From assembly GCA_005239175.1 (NCBI GenBank), contig SOPS01000001.1:124001-188000 (forward strand): a DNA stretch of 64,000 bases, read 5' to 3'. Source of the DNA: a halophilic archaeon SHRA6. Lineage in GTDB: Archaea; Halobacteriota; Halobacteria; Halobacteriales; Haloferacaceae. Below the pieces are notes generated by a model. The model saw nothing but the letters and a program-made list of their open reading frames with translations. It was not told the DNA's origin and made no database searches. A program made the position numbers and the translations under genes. Shown here piece by piece: positions 1 through 6,629 of this stretch (its first letter is position 1; the number at the start of each line of letters is the position of its first letter).

Positions 1-127
1 GTCGATCGATCCGCTCACTGCACGGAACATGCTCGTTGAGGGCTTCTTCGTGCCGGTGCTCGAAGAGATCGACGTCGACGAGTTCCGTGAGGACCTCCAG
101 GAACTCATCGCGGCACGGCTCAGATAA
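1..127 (+). CDS. C-terminal end of an unidentified protein (partial)
   Basis: An open frame enters from the left edge and ends at TAA (125-127). The visible 41 residues are acidic and probably helical and end in ELIAARLR. Too little is present to name a family; the helical tail would suit a TetR-type regulator or an enzyme subunit equally well. A T-rich stretch (about 181-189) follows and could act as a transcription end. Confidence 0.55.
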   Translation, partial: SIDPLTARNMLVEGFFVPVLEEIDVDEFREDLQELIAARLR

Positions 128-230
128 CGCGGCTGCTGTCGCGTTGTTCCAGGGGCCGCCAGACGGCCGGCGGCTGTCGCCTTTTATTTCGGAGGGAATC
201 GCTTAAGTCCGTCACACGCTCACACCGAGT

Positions 231-281
231 ATGCGCTGTATCGCGTCGATAGAACGGATGTCACGGGTGAACCGGCCATGA
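231..281 (+). CDS. possible 16-codon upstream minicistron before the ferritin-like gene
   Basis: An ATG at 231 lies about 28 bases after a weak TATA-like CTTAAG (about 202-207), the usual spacing for a haloarchaeal leaderless start. It opens a 16-codon frame whose TGA (279-281) overlaps the ATG of the ferritin-like gene (ATGA at 278-281). The short peptide has no recognisable function; if used, it would serve to couple translation to the next gene. Alternatively the promoter call is wrong and the ferritin gene simply has a short 5' leader. Confidence 0.3.
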   Translation: MRCIASIERMSRVNRP

Positions 282-775
282 GCGTCGGTCATTCGGTGAC
301 GTCGGATCACCAGCTCGCGCGGCTGTTGCAGATCGGAATCGTCCTCGAAGAGGTTGTGGAGGCGCGTGCGCACCACCACTACCAATCGCTCGCCGAAGAG
401 GATCGCGACCTCGACGACGAGATCGAGTCGCTGCTGGAACATGCCGCCGAAGAGTCAGCCGAGCACCGCAATGCCCTCGAAGAACTCATCGCGGGGCTCG
501 AAGCCGACAGCGTCCCCTTCGAAGAGATCGAGACGCTCGTCGAGGCCCAGTATGGGCAAACGAAACCGGAAGACTTCGACGGCATTCTGTACGATCAACT
601 GTGCAACGAGGAAACCGCCTACAAGTTCTACGACGACCTGATCAAGGCGATCGAGGACAGTGACGTCGAGTTTTCGGTCGATCGAGCGACCCTGCTGTCA
701 GTATTACGGGACCTCCGGGCGGCCGAACGCGACGGCGTCGAGCGGGTAACGACGATTATGGAGGAACGAGCATGA
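278..775 (+). CDS. ferritin-like / rubrerythrin-type diiron-fold protein
   Basis: The 165-residue product is almost entirely helical and acidic. It has Glu- and His-rich segments (EEVVEARAHHHY near residue 28, EHAAEESAEHRNALEE near 53 and CNEETAYKFY near 109) placed like the metal-binding helices of the ferritin-like superfamily. This is inference from pattern; not every E/ExxH pair is obvious, so it may be a divergent member. ATG at 278 is the first start codon in the frame. It is followed 61 bases later by a DtxR-type metal regulator on the same strand, which suggests a role in iron or manganese storage or oxidative stress under metal control. Confidence 0.6.
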   Translation: MSVGHSVTSDHQLARLLQIGIVLEEVVEARAHHHYQSLAEEDRDLDDEIESLLEHAAEESAEHRNALEELIAGLEADSVPFEEIETLVEAQYGQTKPEDFDGILYDQLCNEETAYKFYDDLIKAIEDSDVEFSVDRATLLSVLRDLRAAERDGVERVTTIMEERA

Positions 776-836
776 ATCGGAATCCGGACCCCAACAGAAA
801 CGAGAACGAACGTGCGAGCGCGAATGGAGGCGACAA

Positions 837-1277
837 ATGAACACTGCCGACCAGTATCTCAAAGCAATCTATCTCATCCAGCAGGCCGAAGACGGTCCCG
901 CTGCGACCGGGAAGCTCGCCGATCGACTCGACGTGAGTCCCGCAAGCGCGAACGAAATGATCGGCAAGCTCGAATCCCGCGGGCTCGCCGAGCACGAAAA
1001 GTACAAAGGCGTCAAACTGACAGACGAGGGGATCGTCCGCGCCCGTGACGCGTTGCAGACGTACTGCATCATCGAGCGGTTCTTGGCGAACGTCCTCGCG
1101 GTCGAGGAGTTCCGATCGGAGGCCAGGGAACTCGAAGCGGTTATTGACGGGACGGTCGCCGAACGGCTCGACACGATCATCGAGCGGCGGCCGGAGTGTC
1201 CGGACTGTTTCGACCCCGAGGACGACGCGTGTGCCTGTCTTGAGGTCACGTTCGAAGAGGAGACGATCGCTGACTGA
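837..1277 (+). CDS. DtxR/SirR-family metal-dependent transcriptional regulator
   Basis: The 146-residue protein starts with the DtxR-type winged helix (MNTADQYLKAIYLIQ, then a helix-turn-helix around LADRLDVSPASANEMIGKLE) and continues into the metal-binding dimerisation domain (ALQTYCIIERFL). It lacks the C-terminal SH3-like domain of long DtxR proteins, as archaeal SirR-type regulators do. The tail carries a Cys cluster (CPDC near residue 121, CAC near 132) that could bind metal. The start at 837 is supported by GGAGG at 826-830. It is likely cotranscribed with the ferritin-like gene upstream and would be expected to repress metal uptake or storage genes when Fe(II) or Mn(II) is bound. Confidence 0.85.
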   Translation: MNTADQYLKAIYLIQQAEDGPAATGKLADRLDVSPASANEMIGKLESRGLAEHEKYKGVKLTDEGIVRARDALQTYCIIERFLANVLAVEEFRSEARELEAVIDGTVAERLDTIIERRPECPDCFDPEDDACACLEVTFEEETIAD

Positions 1278-1347
1278 TCGAAAATCGCAACGCGTTTTAG
1301 GGGGTAGGCGGTACTGTTTGATACGTCCAACAAGAGGGCGATCGGTC

Positions 1348-1420
1348 AGTCCCGTGGTGTAGCGGCCAATCATAATGGCCTTTGGAGCCATTGACGGCGG
1401 TTCGAATCCGCCCGGGACTA
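1348..1420 (+). tRNA. tRNA-Gln (anticodon TTG)
   Basis: A full cloverleaf can be drawn by hand. The acceptor stem is AGTCCCG (1348-1354) with CGGGACT (1413-1419) and discriminator A1420. The anticodon stem ATGGC/GCCAT (about 1374-1390) encloses loop CTTTGGA with anticodon TTG. The T arm is GGCGG-TTCGAAT-CCGCC (1396-1412). CCA is not encoded. The 3' end is repeated further downstream, as expected for an integration target. Confidence 0.93.
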
Positions 1421-1423
1421 TTT

Positions 1424-1451
1424 TGCCGCGAGCAACACCGCGAGCGGAAAA
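1424..1451 (+). repeat. inverted repeat directly after the tRNA-Gln 3' end (hairpin 1)
   Basis: Immediately after the tRNA, ATTTTgCCGC (from 1420) can pair with GCGGaAAAT (1444-1452), leaving a 14-base loop (gagcaacaccgcga). Each of the three later tRNA-end copies is also followed by a potential hairpin of different stem sequence. It could be a terminator or part of the attachment site. Confidence 0.45.
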
Positions 1452-1498
1452 TACGTCCAGCGGATTCGGGCCCAGAGGACGAGAGAATTCGAGTCCTC

Positions 1499-1523
1499 GC
1501 GGTTCGAATCCGCCCGGGACTAT
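1499..1523 (+). repeat. exact 25-base copy of the tRNA-Gln 3' end, followed by a perfect hairpin
   Basis: Bases 1499-1523 are identical to 1397-1421, covering T stem, T loop and 3' acceptor strand of the tRNA. No 5' half of a tRNA precedes them. They are followed by CCTGCTGC (1524-1531) and GCAGCAGG (1546-1553), an 8-bp perfect stem with a 14-base loop resembling that of hairpin 1 although the stem differs. A tRNA 3'-end duplication like this is what integrase-type elements leave behind as attR. Confidence 0.75.
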
Positions 1524-1582
1524 CCTGCTGCGAACATTGTCGTGAGCAGCAGGTATCCCTCGGGGATTCGAATCAGAGAGCG

Positions 1583-1677
1583 GAGCACCGCGGAGCGATC
1601 GTGGTTCGAATCCGCCCGGGTTGTATCTCATGCGTTCGCTATCTGTTCGATAACTCAAACCGATGAAACGAACAGAT
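1583..1677 (+). repeat. third, shorter tRNA-3'-like copy plus hairpin
   Basis: GGTTCGAATCCGCCCGGG at 1603-1620 again matches the T arm and start of the acceptor strand. The preceding bases from 1583 are shared with the fourth copy over 31 bases with one mismatch (1583-1613 against 1693-1723). CCGCG-GAGCGAT-CGTGG can fold as a 7-base-loop stem just before it. Downstream, ATCTGTTCG (1641-1649) and CGAACAGAT (1669-1677) form a perfect 9-bp inverted repeat with a 19-base loop. Confidence 0.6.
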
Positions 1678-1692
1678 CCCAATTACGGAGTA

Positions 1693-1762
1693 GAGCACCA
1701 CGGAGCGATCGTGGTTCGAATCCCACCAAGATTATACGACAAAATAAGAGTGCGACTTTGTC
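1693..1762 (+). repeat. fourth, most diverged tRNA-3'-like copy plus hairpin
   Basis: The 31-base unit recurs at 1693-1723 (GAGCACC... to ...TTCGAATCC), preceded by a CCACG-GAGCGAT-CGTGG stem-loop. Here the acceptor-like part has drifted to CACCAAGATTATA. A 6-bp inverted repeat GACAAA (1738-1743) / TTTGTC (1757-1762) with a 13-base loop follows and abuts the 3' end of the PIN-domain gene. Together the four units fill 1397-1762; no protein-coding gene is recognised in 1421-1763. Confidence 0.5.
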
Positions 1763-1763
1763 A

Positions 1764-2279
1764 CTACTTTTGACGGCGGAGCGTCAGCTTTGCTTGCGCA
1801 ACGTAGGTGTTCGAGTCACAACTCCGTGCGTCACTTACTTTCGATAATAGCGCTTCTGCGTCGACTGGCTCAAGCTGCTCGTTACGAACAAACGCTGTCA
1901 ACAAAGTCGGCGTCGTAATGAGCCGGGTATCGACCAGAGACGCGTGAATAAGCGCGAGTTGGTTGAATTCGTCGCAGAGAAATTGCGTCGCGTCGAGGTC
2001 GTTGGCCAGTGAAACTGCGGCGTTTTCGCCATCGTCGAGCGGAAATTCCTCATTGCGTTCTGCAGCTCGGACGCGGAACGCAGCAAGGCGATCGAGAACG
2101 GCCTGTGCGGCGGTTCCCGATCGATCGTCGTACGCTGCGGTCTCTTGTAACTCTGCGACGACTTGCTCAGGAACATAGACCTGAGAATTCTCAAGAAGAA
2201 AGCGAAGAGGCGCGTACTCGTGAGTGGCAACAGATCCGAGACTAACAAGTGCAGACGTATCTGCGACGACGACTGCCAT
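1764..2279 (-). CDS. PIN-domain protein, probable toxin-type RNase
   Basis: The 171-residue protein has the PIN-domain pattern of spaced acidic residues: VVVADTSALVSLG at the N terminus (first catalytic Asp), an internal Glu in VVAEL (near 42), LDDGENAAVSLA (near 82) and FLCDEFNQL (near 102). PIN domains are Mg-dependent ribonucleases, often toxins. It lies directly after an RHH-type gene: that gene's TAA is immediately followed by this ATG (junction 2277-2282), so the two are surely coexpressed. It sits beside the tRNA-end repeats, consistent with an acquired island. Confidence 0.82.
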   Translation of the reverse strand: MAVVVADTSALVSLGSVATHEYAPLRFLLENSQVYVPEQVVAELQETAAYDDRSGTAAQAVLDRLAAFRVRAAERNEEFPLDDGENAAVSLANDLDATQFLCDEFNQLALIHASLVDTRLITTPTLLTAFVRNEQLEPVDAEALLSKVSDARSCDSNTYVAQAKLTLRRQK

Positions 2280-2597
2280 TTACGAGTTTGCCAGTTCCTC
2301 TGCGGTCTCTTCGAGGAATTCTTCGCTTAGTTGGCGCTTCAGGACGCGAAAGTTCGCTGCCTCCTCGTGTCCGACAAGTTCCTTTAATTGTTGAAATGTG
2401 ATCTCATCATCGTAGTACGCCCCCGCGATTTCCTGCGTGATGTCGTCATCGTGAGATGCATCACGGAGGTACTCACGTAGTGCGTTGGTAAGGATGTCCG
2501 TGCGATCGGTCTCGAAGACGGTTGCAAGCGCATCGGCTCGCTCGATTAACCCCTGTGGGGCACGGAACTGCACTCGCTTCTTGCGCTCGGAGCTCAT
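2280..2597 (-). CDS. ribbon-helix-helix (CopG-like) protein, probable antitoxin
   Basis: The 105-residue protein starts with a basic beta strand and helix (KKRVQFRAPQGLIERADALA, residues 6-25) followed by TDRTDILTNALREYL, the typical RHH/CopG DNA-binding layout. The acidic C-terminal half (QEIAGAYYDDEITFQQLKELVG and on) probably binds the PIN partner encoded next. A TATA-like TTAATTAC (complement of 2619-2626) lies about 26 bases before the ATG, so the mRNA is probably leaderless. RHH antitoxins usually repress their own promoter. Confidence 0.8.
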   Translation of the reverse strand: MSSERKKRVQFRAPQGLIERADALATVFETDRTDILTNALREYLRDASHDDDITQEIAGAYYDDEITFQQLKELVGHEEAANFRVLKRQLSEEFLEETAEELANS

Positions 2598-2698
2598 ATG
2601 TGTACATTGTGAGTGCTAGTAATTAACGCTTCGCTCGTACCGATCGATCGCAGCCCAAATCCGCCCTGTCACAATCGATCGATGTCAAAACCCTCCAC

Positions 2699-3238
2699 CT
2701 ACGCGGGTTCGAACTCGTGAATCGGCCACTCGAGTTCGTGCTCGAGGGCCATCGCTCGCTCGTCTTCTTCGGGTGCGCGGATCGACAGGGAAACCGGCAT
2801 ATCGATCTCGGTGTCGGCGTAGGGAACCGTGACTCGACCGGTCAGCCGCGCCCCGGAGTCGAGTTCTACGATCGCGATCGTGTAGGGTGCCCGATCGGCG
2901 AGCGCTGGCGGCGGCGTCCGGACCTCGGTGTAAGAAATGACCGTGCCGGTCTCGGGCTGGCGTTCGATCTTGAGATTTCGACTCCCGCAGTCGTAACACG
3001 CCGGGCGTGGCGGCACCAGTCGCGTCCCACAGTCCTCACAGGCAGCCGCGAGCAGGCGGCCCTCGTCGAGCGCCGCAAAAAACCCGGGGAGCGTGAATGG
3101 GCTGTCGGATGTAAGTTCCTCGGGCGATCGCGGTGCAGTCGCGTACTTGTCGGGTGTGTCCACGTCTACATCGATATCTACAGCTGCATCTGTGTCTGCG
3201 TCGGTAGCGTTGGTGTTGGTATTGGTGTTGTCAGACAT
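2699..3238 (-). CDS. DUF35-type OB-fold / zinc-ribbon acyl-CoA-associated protein
   Basis: The 179-residue product has a Thr/Asp/Val-rich acidic leader (residues 2-30), a rubredoxin-like zinc ribbon (CEDCG near 68 and CYDCGSRNL near 81) and an OB fold (residues 95-165). DUF35 proteins bridge thiolases and partner enzymes and bind CoA. The gene follows the thiolase gene by two bases, the classic thiolase-DUF35 pairing. The ATG at 3238 is chosen because upstream codons in the frame read as a basic, Arg-rich, non-haloarchaeal sequence. The partner arrangement points to acyl-CoA chain metabolism; the substrate is unknown. Confidence 0.85.
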   Translation of the reverse strand: MSDNTNTNTNATDADTDAAVDIDVDVDTPDKYATAPRSPEELTSDSPFTLPGFFAALDEGRLLAAACEDCGTRLVPPRPACYDCGSRNLKIERQPETGTVISYTEVRTPPPALADRAPYTIAIVELDSGARLTGRVTVPYADTEIDMPVSLSIRAPEEDERAMALEHELEWPIHEFEPA

Positions 3239-3240
3239 GG

Positions 3241-4407
3241 TTAGGCGGCTGAGAGTACGTGTGCGACGGTGACGGCGTCGGCGACGCCGCCCTCGTTGAT
3301 CAGCAGTGCGGTGTCGGCGCCGTCGACCTGGCGCTCGGGCGTTGCGGTTCCGGTCAGTTGCTCGTAGGCCTCGACGGCCTGTGCGATCCCGGTCGCACCG
3401 ATCGGATGGCCACGGGCCTTGAGCCCGCCGCTTGTGCTCAATTGAACATCGGTCCATCCGGCCGATCGATCCTCGGGCGCAAGCGGGCTCTCGTAGCCCT
3501 TCCCGCGGGGAGCGAGCCCGGCGGCCTCGGCCAAGAGTGCTTCACAGACAGTGAACGCATCGTGGACCTCCGCGATGTCGACATCGGACGGTTCAATACC
3601 GGCCTGATCGTACGCCTGGGTCGCCACCTCGTGGGCTCCTTCGATGAAGGTGAGGTTCCGGTCGGCGATCGAGAGGTTATTCGCGCCGGCGCCGACCCCC
3701 GCCACACGGACGGAGTCGTCGACCGAAAGCGTCGACGTTACGTCCTCGTTTGCGACGAGGACCACCGCGGCACCGTCGGTGACTGGCGCGCAGTCGAACA
3801 GTTTCAGCGGCGGCGAGACGTATGCGGAGTCCAGTACCGTCTCGACGTCAGTCTCGCGCTGGAACATCGCTCTGGGGTTAGCCGCGGCGTTTTTGTGGTT
3901 CTTAACCGCGATGCGTGCGAGGTCACGCTCAGTCGCATCGGTCTCGTGGAGATATCGCTGTGCGAGCAGGGCGTACTGGCTGGGAGCGGTAACACCAGAG
4001 CGTTGCTCGGTCGCGCGATCGAACGCCGCCGACAGGGCGTCGGTCGCGCCGGCAGTTCCGCCGGCAGTCATCTTCTCGACGCCACACGCCAAGACGGCGT
4101 CGCGACGCCCGCTCCTGACGTCCTCGACAGCGTGGCGTAACGCCAGGGCGCCGGCGGCGGCACACCCCTCGACGCGCTCGGCAGGGACGTGGCGCAATCC
4201 GCACCACTCGGCCATGAGCGTCCCGTACATAATCTGGTGCTCGTAGGATTCAGACTGGTTGCCGACGTAGATCGCATCGACAATCTCAGCGGGGTCAGGC
4301 AATCCCTCGAACGCCTCCGTGACGGCGACGCTAAAGAGGTCCCGACCAGTGAGGTCAGTACGGCCAAGCGGGGAGGTCCCGACGGCCGCGATTCGCGGAT
4401 CTGTCAC
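3241..4407 (-). CDS. thiolase-family acyltransferase (SCP-x-like)
   Basis: This 388-residue protein has the thiolase fold hallmarks: nucleophilic Cys in VEGCAAAGALAL (near 83), EVHDAFTVCEALL (near 283, a catalytic His typical of the SCP-x/archaeal branch) and GGLKARGHPIGATG (near 328). It starts with GTG. Archaeal thiolases of this branch work with DUF35 partners and condense or cleave acyl-CoA esters; one such complex feeds the mevalonate pathway. Here it sits between an acyl-CoA synthetase (74 bases upstream) and a DUF35 gene, so degradation or formation of an unusual acyl chain is as likely as acetoacetyl-CoA synthesis. Confidence 0.88.
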   Translation of the reverse strand: MTDPRIAAVGTSPLGRTDLTGRDLFSVAVTEAFEGLPDPAEIVDAIYVGNQSESYEHQIMYGTLMAEWCGLRHVPAERVEGCAAAGALALRHAVEDVRSGRRDAVLACGVEKMTAGGTAGATDALSAAFDRATEQRSGVTAPSQYALLAQRYLHETDATERDLARIAVKNHKNAAANPRAMFQRETDVETVLDSAYVSPPLKLFDCAPVTDGAAVVLVANEDVTSTLSVDDSVRVAGVGAGANNLSIADRNLTFIEGAHEVATQAYDQAGIEPSDVDIAEVHDAFTVCEALLAEAAGLAPRGKGYESPLAPEDRSAGWTDVQLSTSGGLKARGHPIGATGIAQAVEAYEQLTGTATPERQVDGADTALLINEGGVADAVTVAHVLSAA

Positions 4408-4481
4408 GGTTGCACCCAGACTGGCGGTGTAGTTAAGTGTTCAGCCCAAAGCTGACAGCGAAAGAACCGAAACGAACTGTG

Positions 4482-6062
4482 TCATCCCTCGACGTCGCCG
4501 TGGGCCTCCCGGAGTTCGACTTTGCGGATCTTCCCCGTGGCGGTCTCTGGGAGATCGTCGACGAACTCGACAATGGTTGGGCACTTGAATTTCGCCAGAT
4601 TGTCGCGAGCAAACTCGATGACGCCGTCCTCGGTGAGGTCGGCACCCTCGGCAGCCACAACAATTGCTTTTGGCGTCTCGCCCCACTCCTCGTGGGGAAC
4701 GCCGATCACGCCGACGCGCTCGATGTCAGGATGGGCGTAGAGGGCGTCCTCAACCTCGACGCTTGAGATGTTCTCGCCGCCACTGATGATGACGTCCTTT
4801 TTTCGATCCTTGATCGAAATCATCCCGCGTTCGTCGATGCTGGCGATGTCGCCGGTGTGGAACCATCCGTCGACCCGCCCGGAGAAGGCCTCACGGGTCC
4901 GCTCGGGCTTGTTCCAGTAGCGGTCCATAACCTGGTTGCCGCGGACGATGATCTCGCCCATCGCCCTGTCGTTGGACGGGATATCCTCACCGTCCTCGTC
5001 GACGACGCGCAGTTCGGTCCCGAGCATGGCGTGGCCCTGGCGGGTCTTGATCGCAAATCGGCCCTCGCTTTCGATCCGGCGCGGGGAGTTGCTCGTCGTA
5101 ATCAGTGGACCGGTTTCGGTCAGCCCGTAGACGTGTAGAATATTCCAGCCGAGTTTGTCCTCGACAGTCCGGATCGTGGACTCAGGCGGCGGACTGGCCG
5201 CAGTCGCGATTCTGACGGGCTTGTCACCGGTCGCTGCAATGTCGTGGGTCTGGTAGTGGTCGATCATCCGATCGAGGACGGTCGGTGCACCACAGAGATA
5301 AGTCACATCATGGGCGTGGATCCGATCGAAGGCGTCTCCAGCGTCGAAGTGCCGCTGGCAGACGTGCGTACCGCCGACACCAGTGATAATGTAGGGATAG
5401 CCCCAGCCGTTGACGTGGAACATCGGGAGTGTCCAGAGATAGGCGTCGTCATCGCTGATCTCGGTGTGGTGAGCCGCGATCAACGCGTGTAGATGTTCGG
5501 TTCGGTGGGTTCGGACGACGCCCTTTGGTTCGCCGGTCGTCCCGCTCGTGTAGTTGATCGTCGCGGGGTCGTCCTCGGAGATGTCGGGGCGGTCGACCTC
5601 GCTGGGGTCGGCGTTCGCTACGAGTGACTCGTAGTCCTGCCAGTCGCCTTCGACGCGATCGGCTGGATTGGCGATAAACGCCGTGACGGGGACGTGCTCG
5701 CGGATTGCCTCGACCTTTGCTGCGTACTCGTGGTCAGCGACGATCGCCTGGGCCCCGCAGTCGTTGAGGATGTACTCGTAGTCCTCAGAGATCAGCCGGT
5801 AATTGAGCGGGACCGAGATGGCCCCGAGAACGTTGATCGCAAATAGTGTCTCCAGAAACCAGTGTGTGTTCGGCGCGAGCAACGCCACGCGGTCGCCCGA
5901 GTCGATCCCGAGATCCGAGAGCGCTGCCGCCGCACGATCAACCCGGTCGCCGAACGCATCATAGGTGTACTCGGTGCCGTCATGAGCGATCACGCCAACA
6001 GCGTCGCCGTAAACATCAACTCCCCTGTCGAGGAAGTCCAGCGTCGTCATCTGTCGATGCAT
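4482..6062 (-). CDS. AMP-forming acyl-CoA synthetase
   Basis: A 526-residue member of the adenylate-forming family. Motifs in order are YTSGTTGEPKGVV (P-loop-like A3, near 170), GLTETGP (A5, near 318), GWFHTGDIA (A7, near 400) and a C-terminal GKIRKVEL whose Lys is the usual catalytic residue. It would activate a carboxylic acid with ATP and CoA. It is the first gene of the run with the thiolase and DUF35 genes. A TATA-like CTTTACG (complement of 6088-6094) about 29 bases before the ATG at 6062 supports that start; a second ATG four codons in is the alternative. Medium- or long-chain fatty acids are likely substrates but this is not proven by sequence. Confidence 0.9.
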   Translation of the reverse strand: MHRQMTTLDFLDRGVDVYGDAVGVIAHDGTEYTYDAFGDRVDRAAAALSDLGIDSGDRVALLAPNTHWFLETLFAINVLGAISVPLNYRLISEDYEYILNDCGAQAIVADHEYAAKVEAIREHVPVTAFIANPADRVEGDWQDYESLVANADPSEVDRPDISEDDPATINYTSGTTGEPKGVVRTHRTEHLHALIAAHHTEISDDDAYLWTLPMFHVNGWGYPYIITGVGGTHVCQRHFDAGDAFDRIHAHDVTYLCGAPTVLDRMIDHYQTHDIAATGDKPVRIATAASPPPESTIRTVEDKLGWNILHVYGLTETGPLITTSNSPRRIESEGRFAIKTRQGHAMLGTELRVVDEDGEDIPSNDRAMGEIIVRGNQVMDRYWNKPERTREAFSGRVDGWFHTGDIASIDERGMISIKDRKKDVIISGGENISSVEVEDALYAHPDIERVGVIGVPHEEWGETPKAIVVAAEGADLTEDGVIEFARDNLAKFKCPTIVEFVDDLPETATGKIRKVELREAHGDVEG

Positions 6063-6201
6063 GGTGTGTCAAGACGTAACTGTGAAACGTAAAGTTCTTT
6101 CTTAACCGTGGAGGCGAACGCCCAATCGGAGCCGAGAGCGACAGCCGCCGATGGTCATGTCGATCCGCAGAGCTAAACAATCGTCACCGTAACCGTACAG
6201 T

Positions 6202-6486
6202 ATGGACGAAACACCGGAAACGACCGAGACGATCGAACTTGACCACGCCGAACGGGTCCGAATCGGCGCAACGCGCGGGGAATTCAACACTGAGATCGGC
6301 CGCCCGAGAGAGTATCCAGACAGCGCCGACGTGACGGTAACGACCGAGATGGGCGATCGCGTCGTGATGACTGTCGACGCGACAGCCGGAGATCACGCGA
6401 CTGGCCACGCCGATATTGAGCTGTCGGTCCCAGACGCCAAAGACCTCGTGACGGCGATCGAAGCCGCGGTCGATCGACTCGAATAG
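6202..6486 (+). CDS. conserved small haloarchaeal protein of unknown function
   Basis: A 94-residue, very acidic, predicted mostly beta protein (DVTVTTEMGDRVVMTVDATAG, then a C-terminal helix AKDLVTAIEAAVDRLE). No catalytic motif or signal peptide is visible. Codon use and composition match haloarchaeal genes. It is convergent with a tiny gene ending eight bases away on the other strand. Confidence 0.7.
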   Translation: MDETPETTETIELDHAERVRIGATRGEFNTEIGRPREYPDSADVTVTTEMGDRVVMTVDATAGDHATGHADIELSVPDAKDLVTAIEAAVDRLE

Positions 6487-6493
6487 CGCCGTC

Positions 6494-6577
6494 TTACCGC
6501 AATAACCGTTTTACGAGACGCTTGAGCAGTTTCAACGCGAGTCCCTGAGCAAGCTTTCGTGCGATCCACCCGAGCAT
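6494..6577 (-). CDS. 27-residue cationic amphipathic small protein
   Basis: Reading the minus strand from ATG at 6577 to TAA at 6494-6496 gives a 27-residue peptide starting MLGWIARKLAQ. It has four Lys, four Arg, nine Leu and no acidic residue. The second half (about 13-27) alternates Leu/Val with Lys/Arg as in an amphipathic helix. That charge is opposite to a normal haloarchaeal protein. A TTTTAGG-like TATA element lies about 25 bases upstream. It could be a membrane-active peptide, a small membrane protein or an adaptor; expression is unproven and chance cannot be excluded. Confidence 0.45.
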   Translation of the reverse strand: MLGWIARKLAQGLALKLLKRLVKRLLR

Positions 6578-6629
6578 ACACGACACTCGCGCCGAGAATA
6601 GCCTAAAACTATCGCTGCAGGAGTGACAG

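Noticed and set aside
756-1682. 308-codon open frame on the minus strand across the DtxR gene and tRNA
   Set aside because: It runs antisense to a clear gene and the tRNA, repeats the PGGFEPR motif only because it reads the tRNA-end copies, and has no haloarchaeal acidic composition.
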